Source: Streptomyces harenosi
GTDB taxonomy: Bacteria > Actinomycetota > Actinomycetes > Streptomycetales > Streptomycetaceae
Reading direction: 5' to 3'
DNA length: 33,149 nt
Assembly (NCBI RefSeq): GCF_011008945.1
Contig: NZ_WYCT01000040.1
Coordinates: 1 to 33,149, forward strand
The notes under the pieces are model-generated. The model was not told the DNA's origin. It made no database searches and saw nothing but the letters and a program-made list of their open reading frames with translations. Both the position numbers and the translations under genes were made by a program. How positions within the stretch are numbered: position 1 is the stretch's first letter; each line of letters starts with the position of its first letter. Of the stretch, positions 1 to 7,212 are shown piece by piece.

Positions 1-944
1 CGGCCGGTCCCGGACAGGTCGTGCTGGCGATGGAGGCCGCCGGGGTCTCCTTCGCCGAGCAGCAGATGCGCCGCGGCAAGTACTACGACCAGCCGCCCTT
101 CCCCTTCGTCCCCGGCTACGACCTCGTCGGCCGAGCCGTCGACGTGGGCGAGGGCGTCCCGGGCGAACTGCTGGGGCGGCGCTTCGCGGTCCTGACCAAG
201 ACCGGGGCCTGGGCCACCCAGGTGAGCGTCGACGCCGGCGACCTGACCGAGGTACCCGAATCCGTCGACTCCGCCGAGGCGGAGACCTTCGTGGTCAACG
301 GCATCACCGCCTGGCAGATGCTCCACCGCCTCGCGAAGGTCCGCCCCGGCCACACCGTCCTCGTGCACGGCGCGAACGGCGGCGTCGGCTCCACCCTCGT
401 CCAGCTCGCCCGCATCGCCGGCGCCCGGGTCGTCGGCACCGCCTCGGCCCGGCACCACGCCGCCGTCCGCGCCCTGGGCGCCGTCCCCGTGGACTACCGT
501 GCCCCCGGCCTGGAGGACCGGCTGCGCGGACACGCCCCGCAGGGGTACGACGCGGTCTTCGACCACATCGGCGGCGAGGGCATCCTCACCTCCTACCGCC
601 TGCTCGCCGCCCGGGGCACCCTCGTCTCCTACGGCACCGCTGCCACCCGTGACGTCCAGGGCTCGTCGAAGGCCCCGGTCCTCAAGCTGCTCGCCCGCCT
701 GACGCTCTGGAACGCGCTGCCCAACGGCAGGAGCGCCCACTTCTACAACATCTGGGCCGGGCGCCGCCGGACCGGTGCCTTCCGGGCCCGGCTGCACTCC
801 GATCTGGGCCAGGTCCTCGCACTCCTCGCTGCCGGGGAGCTGACCCCCCAGGTCGCCGCACGCATCCCGCTCACCGAGGTCGGGGAAGCGGTACGGCTCG
901 CGGAATCCGGCACCGTCGTCGGCAAGGTCGTCCTGGTGCCGTAG
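1..944 (+). CDS. Quinone oxidoreductase-like zinc-independent MDR dehydrogenase (5' partial)
   Basis: Medium-chain dehydrogenase/reductase of the quinone oxidoreductase type, which reduces quinones or enones with NADPH. The reading frame is open from base 3 and already carries the end of the N-terminal GroES-like domain (AGPGQV, EAAGVSFAE), so the true start lies outside the window. The Rossmann nucleotide-binding loop is seen as HGANGGVGST (about bases 366-395), followed by the usual LVQLARIAGARVVGT helix and strand. The cysteine cluster of a structural zinc site is absent, which fits the QOR branch. It ends convergently with the acyltransferase gene that stops at 1016, so it is probably not part of that operon. 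Family assignment is firm; substrate is unknown. Confidence 0.88.
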   Translation, partial: AGPGQVVLAMEAAGVSFAEQQMRRGKYYDQPPFPFVPGYDLVGRAVDVGEGVPGELLGRRFAVLTKTGAWATQVSVDAGDLTEVPESVDSAEAETFVVNGITAWQMLHRLAKVRPGHTVLVHGANGGVGSTLVQLARIAGARVVGTASARHHAAVRALGAVPVDYRAPGLEDRLRGHAPQGYDAVFDHIGGEGILTSYRLLAARGTLVSYGTAATRDVQGSSKAPVLKLLARLTLWNALPNGRSAHFYNIWAGRRRTGAFRARLHSDLGQVLALLAAGELTPQVAARIPLTEVGEAVRLAESGTVVGKVVLVP

Positions 945-1015
945 ACACGCGAAGCCCGAGGCACCCTGCCCCGGGAGGTGATCCGCACCCTGCGCGGGCC
1001 GAGCGTGCAGGCGGC

Positions 1016-2266
1016 TCAACCGCCGCCCGAAGCGCTCAGCACCGCCATCGCCGCCAGTTCCTCTGCCACGGTGTCGGCGATCAGCCGGGAGTCACCGGGG
1101 CGCAGGTGGCTCGTGACCGTGAGCAGGTAGGTGTCCGCGGTCTGGACGAGGCCGAGGTTGACGGTGCCGGGTGGAGAGAGGAGGGGAAGGGCGGCGATGC
1201 CGCTCAGGCGGCGGCCGTGCAGGCTGCTCCGGCCGTCCCGCCATTTGAACGCCGTACACACCGCTGTGGCCACGTCGGGCCGGGCCATCCGTCTGGCCAG
1301 CACTCTGGTCAGCCAGGGTGCCGCGCGCGAGACGCCCTCCAGGAGGGGCAGGGCCGCTCGGTGGGCGTGGCATCGCCGGTTCAGGGCCGACAGCAGGTGC
1401 TGGCAGGTCCGCAGGCGGTCGGCCGGGGAACCGGTGTCCACGGGCAGCGGGACACGGATCGCGGTGATGAGGGTGCCGAGCCTCTGCGCCTCGTGCGGGC
1501 TGCGCAGGTCCACGGGGACCCTCGCGTAGAGGGGCGCCATGCCGTGGCGCCGCGACGAGAGGGTGCCGAAGCAGGCGGGAAGGGCACCGGCCAGGGCGCC
1601 GAGGAGGAGTTCGTTCAACGTGGCGCCCCGTCCGGGGGAGGGCTGACGCCGTGCTGAGCGCATCACGGCGGGGTCGAGTCGGACGACGGTGACGCAGGGG
1701 TGGGAGGCGCCAGGTCTCAGCGGCAGGCGCTGTCCCGGGGCGCTGCTGTCATGCCACTCCCTGATCAGGTCGGTGGCCGGGACGCGGGGGCGGACCGGCT
1801 CTCGGGCGGGTCGCGCACGGACGCGGGTCCTGGGCTCGTCCATGAGCAGGCGAAGGAGGGTGGCGAGGGAGCCGCCGTCGAGGAGCGCGTGGTGGGCCAG
1901 CAGGACCAGGGGCTGTTCACCGCTCGGTGTGGCCTTCGGTACCAGTAGCTGCCACAGGGGCCTGTCGGGCGGTAGCCGCCGGGTCACCGCCGCGGTCAGG
2001 AGCGGCTGCAGTTCCTGTGCGCAGGCGGTGACGTGTGCGGCCGGATCGAACGGCCCCGCGAACGCCCAGCGGTGGCCGGACAGCGCCGCCGGCCGGGGAG
2101 GGGGTTGCAGGATCCGGTGCATCCGGTCCAGCGCGCCCCACCGCTCGACGACACGGGAGCGGAGCTCGGCCAGGTCGAAGGGCTCGCCCGTGTACAGCGC
2201 GGCGCAGCCGATCGTTCCGGGCAGCCCCTCGCGCAGGAAGCCTTCCTCCAGCCCTGACAGCCGCAT
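1016..2266 (-). CDS. WS/DGAT-family acyltransferase 1 (HHALLDG)
   Basis: Acyltransferase of the wax ester synthase/diacylglycerol acyltransferase superfamily, 416 aa. Family members transfer an acyl group from a thioester to an alcohol or amine. The catalytic motif HHxxxDG is intact as HHALLDG (residues 125-131), preceded by the family's PLW element (PLWQLLV, about 103-109). The later GATLNELLLGALAGAL and LGTLITAIRVPLP stretches match the second half of WS/DGAT proteins (NDVVL and GN-type motifs). The start is set by AAGGGAG just upstream of ATG 2266 and by the shared MRLS opening with acyltransferase 2. It is the last gene of the leftward set, 58 nt after the ketosynthase. A free-standing NRPS condensation domain also has HHxxxDG, but the PLW and NELLL motifs favour WS/DGAT. 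The acceptor substrate cannot be told. Confidence 0.87.
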   Translation of the reverse strand: MRLSGLEEGFLREGLPGTIGCAALYTGEPFDLAELRSRVVERWGALDRMHRILQPPPRPAALSGHRWAFAGPFDPAAHVTACAQELQPLLTAAVTRRLPPDRPLWQLLVPKATPSGEQPLVLLAHHALLDGGSLATLLRLLMDEPRTRVRARPAREPVRPRVPATDLIREWHDSSAPGQRLPLRPGASHPCVTVVRLDPAVMRSARRQPSPGRGATLNELLLGALAGALPACFGTLSSRRHGMAPLYARVPVDLRSPHEAQRLGTLITAIRVPLPVDTGSPADRLRTCQHLLSALNRRCHAHRAALPLLEGVSRAAPWLTRVLARRMARPDVATAVCTAFKWRDGRSSLHGRRLSGIAALPLLSPPGTVNLGLVQTADTYLLTVTSHLRPGDSRLIADTVAEELAAMAVLSASGGG

Positions 2267-2324
2267 GCGTATCTCCCTTCGCTGGTGATGGGCCCGGTCT
2301 CGTCCTCGGTTCGGCCGCCGCCGG

Positions 2325-3533
2325 TCAGGGCTGGGCGGTGTCGAGGACGAGGCAGGAGTTGTGCCCTCCGAAGGCGAAGCTGTTGCTGATGGCCGGTCCG
2401 GCGGGCAGTTTGCGCGGCTCGGTGATGACGACGTCCAGGTCGCACTGCGGATCGAGCCGCGTGGTGTGCGCGGTGGGCGGCACGATTCCCTCGTGCAGCG
2501 ACAGGGCGGTGACCACGGCTTCCAGGGCTCCCGCCGCCCCCAGGGAGTGCCCGGTGACCGACTTGCAGGCGGTCACCGGGACGGCGGCGGGGCCGAAGAG
2601 GGCGGTCAGGGCGCGAGCCTCCGCCACGTCGTTCAGAGCGGTGCCGGTGCCGTGGGCGTTGATGTGCGTGACGGCGTCGGCGGGGGTGCCGGCGTCGGCG
2701 AGCGCCTGCTCCATGCAGGCTCGCGCACCGGTGCCTTCGGGATGCGGCGCCGTGAGGTGATGGGCGTCGGAGGTGCACCCGTATCCGGTGAGGGTGGCGT
2801 AGATCCGGGCGCCCCGGCGGCGGGCGTGGTCCAGCCGTTCGAGCACCAGGAAGGCCGCGGCCTCGGCGAGCAGGAACCCCTGCCGGTCCGTGTCGAACGG
2901 CCGTGAGGCACGGGCGGGGTCGTCGCACTCGGTGACCAGGGCACCGGACCGTCCGAAGGCGAGCGCGGTCGTCGCGGTCATCGGGCTTTCATGGCCGCCC
3001 GCCACGACGACGTCGGCGCGTCCGGCCCGGATCATCAGCATCGCCTCGCCCACCGCGTGGCTGCCCGAGGCGCAGGCCGTGGAGAGGGTCAGCGTGGGGC
3101 CCGTGGCGCCGAGCTTGGCGCTGAGCCAGTAGGCGCCGGCGTTGGCCATGAGCCGGGGGCCGTAGAGCACGTCCGGCCGCCCGATCCCGGACTCCTGGCT
3201 GATCACTCCGCCGTAGCCGGTGCCGGTGACGACCGCCCTGCGCGCCGCGGGGGCGTGCAGGCCGCCGGCATCAGCGACGGCGTCCGTGGCGGCGCACACC
3301 GCCAACTGCACGGACCGGTCCGTTCGCCGCACTTCTTTCGCGGTGAGGTAGCCCTCCGGCGTGAACCCGGGCATCGGACATGCGGGGAGGACGACGGTGC
3401 CTTCGGGATCGAAGGCGTGCATCCTCGCCGCGGAACGAGAGGTGAGCAGGCTCTCCCACAAGGCGCCCACGGTCGCCCCGGCCCCGCAGCGGACACCGAG
3501 GCCCGTGACCGCGACGGCGTTCGTGCGTGTCAT
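2325..3533 (-). CDS. Beta-ketoacyl-ACP synthase, FabF/KAS II type
   Basis: Condensing enzyme, 402 aa, that joins an acyl thioester with malonyl-ACP by decarboxylative Claisen condensation. All three catalytic residues are present: Cys154 in STACASG, His294 in NAHGTGT and His329 in SVTGHSLGAAGA, with the conserved lysine in CKS just before the last. It is therefore a working ketosynthase, not a chain-length factor. The C-terminus SNSFAFGGHN is the usual KAS glycine-rich end. ATG 3533 overlaps the ACP1 stop codon (ATGA), so the two are translationally coupled and probably stoichiometric partners. Open frame continues upstream but inside ACP1, so a longer start is unlikely. No ketoreductase or dehydratase is nearby; these could come from primary fatty acid synthesis. 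Confidence 0.93.
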   Translation of the reverse strand: MTRTNAVAVTGLGVRCGAGATVGALWESLLTSRSAARMHAFDPEGTVVLPACPMPGFTPEGYLTAKEVRRTDRSVQLAVCAATDAVADAGGLHAPAARRAVVTGTGYGGVISQESGIGRPDVLYGPRLMANAGAYWLSAKLGATGPTLTLSTACASGSHAVGEAMLMIRAGRADVVVAGGHESPMTATTALAFGRSGALVTECDDPARASRPFDTDRQGFLLAEAAAFLVLERLDHARRRGARIYATLTGYGCTSDAHHLTAPHPEGTGARACMEQALADAGTPADAVTHINAHGTGTALNDVAEARALTALFGPAAVPVTACKSVTGHSLGAAGALEAVVTALSLHEGIVPPTAHTTRLDPQCDLDVVITEPRKLPAGPAISNSFAFGGHNSCLVLDTAQP

Positions 3534-3805
3534 CCGGCGACCACACCCGGGGCGCGGGTGGTGCGCAGCCTTGCGATGAGCTCGGCCAGGTCGCCGATCG
3601 TGCATACCGATGCGGGGTCGACACCCCGGAAGGACACGTCGAAGTGTTCCTCCGAGGCGGCCTGCAGTTCGGTGATGTCCAGGCTGTCGGCTCCGAGGTC
3701 GGCCACGAGCAGGGCGTGCGGTACGACGTCCCGCACCGGTACGGACAGGATGCTCGCGCACAGGAGACGCAACTCGTCCCAGTGATACAGCCGTTCTGCG
3801 TTCAC
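3530..3805 (-). CDS. Acyl carrier protein 1
   Basis: Free-standing acyl carrier protein, 91 aa. The 4'-phosphopantetheine attachment serine is Ser41 in the classic DLGADSLDITEL context, with predicted helices on both sides and the acidic surface typical of ACPs. The start is GTG 3805, behind GAAGGA at a good distance. Acyltransferase 2 ends only 25 nt upstream and the ketosynthase start overlaps the ACP stop, so ACP1 is embedded in the operon. It most likely carries the chain that the ketosynthase extends. A phosphopantetheinyl transferase is not in the window and would have to act in trans. Confidence 0.93.
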   Translation of the reverse strand: MNAERLYHWDELRLLCASILSVPVRDVVPHALLVADLGADSLDITELQAASEEHFDVSFRGVDPASVCTIGDLAELIARLRTTRAPGVVAG

Positions 3806-3830
3806 GGTGCCTTCCTTCGTCCTGGTGCCG

Positions 3831-5132
3831 TCATGAGGGGCCTGGCCGGCCCGAACCGGTGCGGCCCGCGTGGTGGCCCGGCTCCGCCGTCCGTGCCAAG
3901 ACCTCGAACTCCTCCACGACGGCGTCGGCGAGCCGCTGGGCGCTGCCGGGAAGGAGATGACAGACGGCGGTGAGCGTGCACGCGCTGCGGTTCTGCATCA
4001 GCAGGAAGCTGGCGCTGCCCGGCCGGTGCAAGGGGGGCAGACCCGCCATGTGCCGCAGCTCGCGTCCCTGGAAGGTGGGCGAGCCGGCACGCCACTTCGC
4101 CGTCGTCGTCACCGTCGCCAGGTAGGACGGCCGGCTTTCTCTGCCGGTCACCGGTGCGGCCGCCCACGGGGCCATCCGCCGCACCCGCTCCGCCAGGGGG
4201 AACAGCGCGGCGGCGTGGACGGCGGCTCGTTCGGGCACCGCCCGGAGCGCGCCCTGGCAGACCCGCAGGCGGGCCACGGGGTCGTCGAGGCCGAGGGGAA
4301 GCGCGACCCGCACGGCCGTGACCACGTTGCCCAGCTCGTCCTGGTTCTCCCGCGTACGCAGGTCGCACGGCACAGACGTGTACACGGGCCGGGCGGACGG
4401 CCAGTCGCTCGCGGGGCCGAAATGGGTCCGCAACGCTCCGGCCACCGCGCTGACCAGCAGTTCGTTCGGTGTGGCGCCGCGTGTGCCCCGGGGGTGCCGG
4501 CTCGCGGCACGCAGCGTGGGAACCGGCAGCGGGCGTACGGCGACCGAGGGCGACGCCCGGTGGGGCGGGGGAGTGGGGAGGGCCTGCCCGGGAAGGGCCA
4601 GCGCCCTGAGCTCCTTGGCCACGGCCACGAGCGGGACGCGGGGCCGCGGCACGTGGCCGGGGGTCCGCACCGGATCGGCGTCGTCCATCAGCACGCGCAT
4701 CGAAACGATGAGGGAGTGCCCGTCCAGCAGCACGTGCTGGGCCACCAGCGCCAGCGCGAAGCCGCCCTCCGAGCCGCCCGGGACGACGAACAACCGCCAG
4801 GGCGGCACACCTTCGGGCAGCGGGCGGCTCACGACGTCCGCCCACAGCTCGTGCAGCTCGCAGTCCGCGGCGAGGACTTGCTCCCGGGGGCGGAACGGCC
4901 CCGGGACGATCCACTGCGCGCGGCGCCGACGCGGTGGCCGGCGCCCGCCCTCGCCGGCGCCGGGCGTGAGACGGAGCACCTGGCTCAGCCGTCGCATGGC
5001 CGTCCAGCGTTCGGCGACCCGTCCCCGGACCTCCTCCAGCGAAGGTCGTTCCCCCGTGAAGACCGCCGCCAGGCCCGTGACACCGGAGCACCCGTTGCGC
5101 AGGAGCATCTCATCGGCGAGGGACAGCCTCAT
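3831..5132 (-). CDS. WS/DGAT-family acyltransferase 2 with variant QHVLLDG motif
   Basis: Second acyltransferase of the WS/DGAT superfamily, 433 aa from ATG 5132. The catalytic motif reads QHVLLDG (residues 132-138): the second histidine, the general base, is kept, and the first is glutamine. The PPWRLFVV element (about 110-117), GATPNELLVSAVAGAL and the LGNVVTAVRVALPL stretch identify the family. A GTG at 5144 is also possible, but AGGTGG lies 8 nt before ATG 5132 and the MRLS start matches acyltransferase 1. An arginine-rich low-complexity loop (about 64-71) is unusual. It is 25 nt upstream of ACP1 and separated from acyltransferase 3 by a strong hairpin. The glutamine replacement may tune rather than abolish activity; that is inference. 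Confidence 0.84.
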   Translation of the reverse strand: MRLSLADEMLLRNGCSGVTGLAAVFTGERPSLEEVRGRVAERWTAMRRLSQVLRLTPGAGEGGRRPPRRRRAQWIVPGPFRPREQVLAADCELHELWADVVSRPLPEGVPPWRLFVVPGGSEGGFALALVAQHVLLDGHSLIVSMRVLMDDADPVRTPGHVPRPRVPLVAVAKELRALALPGQALPTPPPHRASPSVAVRPLPVPTLRAASRHPRGTRGATPNELLVSAVAGALRTHFGPASDWPSARPVYTSVPCDLRTRENQDELGNVVTAVRVALPLGLDDPVARLRVCQGALRAVPERAAVHAAALFPLAERVRRMAPWAAAPVTGRESRPSYLATVTTTAKWRAGSPTFQGRELRHMAGLPPLHRPGSASFLLMQNRSACTLTAVCHLLPGSAQRLADAVVEEFEVLARTAEPGHHAGRTGSGRPGPS

Positions 5133-5172
5133 GCGATACGCCACCTACCCGTCTTCCGTCGGTGATCTTCCC

Positions 5173-5198
5173 GGCGCCGGGCGCTGTCGCCCGGCGCC
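5173..5198. terminator. Strong GC hairpin between acyltransferases 3 and 2
   Basis: Perfect 11-bp arms (GGCGCCGGGCG, 5173-5183, and its complement, 5188-5198) with a CTGT loop, in the 102-nt gap inside the leftward gene set. There is no U-tract, but actinobacterial terminators often lack one. It could terminate partly, or stabilise the 3' end of the upstream message, splitting the set into ACP2-acyltransferase 3 and acyltransferase 2-ACP1-KAS-acyltransferase 1. Confidence 0.6.
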
Positions 5199-5234
5199 CG
5201 TCACCGCAACTGGAACGAAACCCAAAGCCACGGG

Positions 5235-6602
5235 TTACGTAGGCCGGTCACCGTGCCGGGCACGGAACCCGGTCACGCTGTGCGCGAGGGACGCCAGTTC
5301 CCGTCCGAACGCGTCGGCCAGGTCCCGGGCGTGGCCGCCAGGGGTGTGGCCCGTCACGGACAGGGTGAAGGCGCGCGCGTAGTCCGTGAGTACCACTCTG
5401 ACCCCTCCCGGGGTCTGCATCGGCGCCAGCGGAATCACTCTCTCCAGTGACGCACCGTCCAGGGACCACGGCCCGCGAGGCCATCTGATGACGGTGCAGG
5501 CCACGGGGGCCCAGCGCGGCGAACCGGCCCGCCTGATCAGCAGGCGGAGCGCCCAGGGGCCGGCCCGGGAGGCGGCGCTGACCAGGCGCGTCGTGGTGTC
5601 CGCGCCATGTGCCGGACCGGTACCGGCCAGCAGGTCGCGGCAGGCCAGCAGCCGCTCCCGGGGGCCGTCGGCCGCCACCGGCAGGGGAAGGCGCACCACC
5701 GAGACGAAGTTGCCGAGTTCCTCGCCCTGGTCCGGCGTGCGCAGGTCCACGGAGAACATGCCGTAGAGCGGGCGGGCCGCGCCGGGCCAGCGGTCCGGGG
5801 CGCCGTGGACGGCGCGCAGGGCGCCCGTGGACGCGGCGAGCACCAGCTCGTTGAGGGTAGCGCCCAGCCCGGGCAGGGCCCGGCGGGCCGCTCGTACCGT
5901 GTCCGTGTCCAGGGCGGTCCAGGCGAAGTCCCCCTCCGGGCGGGGCGGCCCGGAGGCAAGGGGCAGGGCGCGCCCGGAACGCAGGGCGTCGAGCGGCCGG
6001 CCGGCACCCTTCAGCCGGCTGCCGGGCGCCTCGTGTGCGGGCACCGCGCCTCCAGGGGTACGTGCGGCCCGCACGCCGCCGTGGATCGCGCCGCCGCGAC
6101 CGGTGCCTCCGTCGAGGAGCCGGCTCAGCAGGCGTTCCAGGGACCGCCCGTCCATGAGGGCGTGATGGGTGGTCAGGACGAGGGCGAACCGCTCCTGCGG
6201 TCCCCGGCCCGGGCCCGGGCGGACCAGCCGCAGCCGCCAGGGCGGCGGCCCGTCCGGCACCGGCTCGGCGACCAGGCGGGCGAGCAGTCCCGTGAACCCC
6301 GTGTCCCCCCTGCCGGCGCCCGGGACCGCGGCGCGGACCTCTGCGACGTGAGCGCGAAGGTCGATGTCCTCGGTCTGTTGCCAGCGGTGACGGCGCAGCC
6401 AGGAGGGTCGCCCCGGCCGCAGCAGACTGCGGCGCAGCAGCGGAATGCCGCCCCACCGTTCGGCCACGCGTTCGCGCAGGGCGTCGAGGAGCGGTGGTTC
6501 GCCCGTGAACAGCAGCGCCATTCCGATGGGCGGTTCGGGACGCGCGCTCTTCCCGCAGAGGAGTTCGTCTGAGGGAGACAGAACGACACTGTTCTTCATC
6601 AT
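5235..6602 (-). CDS. WS/DGAT-family acyltransferase 3 (HHALMDG)
   Basis: Third acyltransferase of the WS/DGAT superfamily, 455 aa, the longest of the three. The motif HHALMDG (residues 146-152) is intact, preceded by PPWRLRLV and followed by a loop rich in Gly, Ala and Arg. GATLNELVLAASTGAL and LGNFVSVVRLPLPV match the C-terminal half of the family. The N-terminus (LSPSDELLCGK, MALLFTGEPP, RERVAERWGGI) aligns by eye with acyltransferases 1 and 2, so the three are paralogues that have diverged far. Two adjacent ATGs (6602 and 6599) are possible starts, with no strong ribosome site visible. ACP2 ends 43 nt upstream, which suggests that ACP2 and this enzyme form one functional pair. Confidence 0.85.
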   Translation of the reverse strand: MMKNSVVLSPSDELLCGKSARPEPPIGMALLFTGEPPLLDALRERVAERWGGIPLLRRSLLRPGRPSWLRRHRWQQTEDIDLRAHVAEVRAAVPGAGRGDTGFTGLLARLVAEPVPDGPPPWRLRLVRPGPGRGPQERFALVLTTHHALMDGRSLERLLSRLLDGGTGRGGAIHGGVRAARTPGGAVPAHEAPGSRLKGAGRPLDALRSGRALPLASGPPRPEGDFAWTALDTDTVRAARRALPGLGATLNELVLAASTGALRAVHGAPDRWPGAARPLYGMFSVDLRTPDQGEELGNFVSVVRLPLPVAADGPRERLLACRDLLAGTGPAHGADTTTRLVSAASRAGPWALRLLIRRAGSPRWAPVACTVIRWPRGPWSLDGASLERVIPLAPMQTPGGVRVVLTDYARAFTLSVTGHTPGGHARDLADAFGRELASLAHSVTGFRARHGDRPT

Positions 6603-6645
6603 CCGGACTGATGCTCATGCTCTGCGCCTGGCGGCTCGCTCCGTG

Positions 6646-6948
6646 TCATGGTTCCGTCACCTCGGTGCCGGAACCGGAACCGGAACCGGAACCGGAACCG
6701 GAACCGGTGCCGGTGGAGCGCGAGGCGTCGATGGCGGCGGCGATCCGGCTCAGCGTCGTGTCCAAGGTGACCTGGTCGTCGTTGAACCGAAGTCCGGTCC
6801 GCCGCTCCAGGGCGACGGCGAACTCCACCTGCGCCAGCGAATCCAGGTCCACGTCCTCCATCGTGGTCTCGGGCGACAACTCGCCCTCCGCGCAGCCGAA
6901 TTCGCCGACCAGAACGTCCACGACGACGCTGTATCCCGTGCCCACCAC
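6646..6948 (-). CDS. Acyl carrier protein 2 with Gly-Ser repeat tail
   Basis: Acyl carrier protein, about 100 aa. The phosphopantetheine serine is Ser37 in EDVDLDSLAQVEF, followed by the usual second helix. The start is one of two adjacent GTG codons (6948 or 6945), chosen because GAGG lies just upstream; an ATG at 7050 in the same frame is less likely because it would add a long non-ACP leader. The C-terminus is odd: after the last ACP helix (IAAAIDASRS) come about eight Gly-Ser/Gly-Thr dipeptides and a short TEVTEP end, encoded by a 6-bp tandem repeat. It is the first gene of the leftward acyltransferase set, and it differs clearly from ACP1, so the two carriers probably serve different steps. 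Confidence 0.88.
   Translation of the reverse strand: MVGTGYSVVVDVLVGEFGCAEGELSPETTMEDVDLDSLAQVEFAVALERRTGLRFNDDQVTLDTTLSRIAAAIDASRSTGTGSGSGSGSGSGSGTEVTEP
6665..6712. repeat. 6-bp tandem repeat (GAACCG) coding the ACP2 tail
   Basis: Six perfect GAACCG units (6671-6706) flanked on each side by one GTGCCG variant. Because the unit is 6 bp, copy-number changes keep the ACP2 frame and only change the length of the Gly-Ser tail. Confidence 0.95.
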
Positions 6949-7212
6949 AAACACCTCGTGAAGTCGCTCGAGCCGGCTGCTGCCATCGGTGTGTGAATAT
7001 TTATCTTTGCCGCACGACTCGAGAGAACCGGCTGACGGCGAACATTCCACTCGTATGGAGGCTCCCGCCCACGTCCCGGCGACATCCTGCGCCGGCCGCT
7101 CCGGACAGCCGGGTCGCCTACCGGCGCCGCGACGTCAGGGCGCGGAGGGGACTTCCGCGGCGAGTCCGGTGGCCGGTGCGGCGGTCACGGGGGATCTTCC
7201 GGCGTGCGGGTT
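6949..7212 (-). promoter_or_regulatory. Leader/promoter region of the acyltransferase gene set
   Basis: 264 nt with no convincing gene. A rare AT-rich patch (6995-7009, reading CAAAGATAAATATTC on the minus strand) lies about 50 nt before the ACP2 start and is the best -10 candidate; I see no good -35. Two CTCGAG...CCGGCT blocks (6967-6978 and 7018-7033) flank it on both sides about 50 bp apart and could be regulator sites. The half nearer 7212 is plain GC-rich sequence. Confidence 0.4.

Noticed and set aside
6665..6712. Considered as CRISPR or attachment site
   Set aside because: Units are contiguous 6-mers without spacers and lie inside a coding region.
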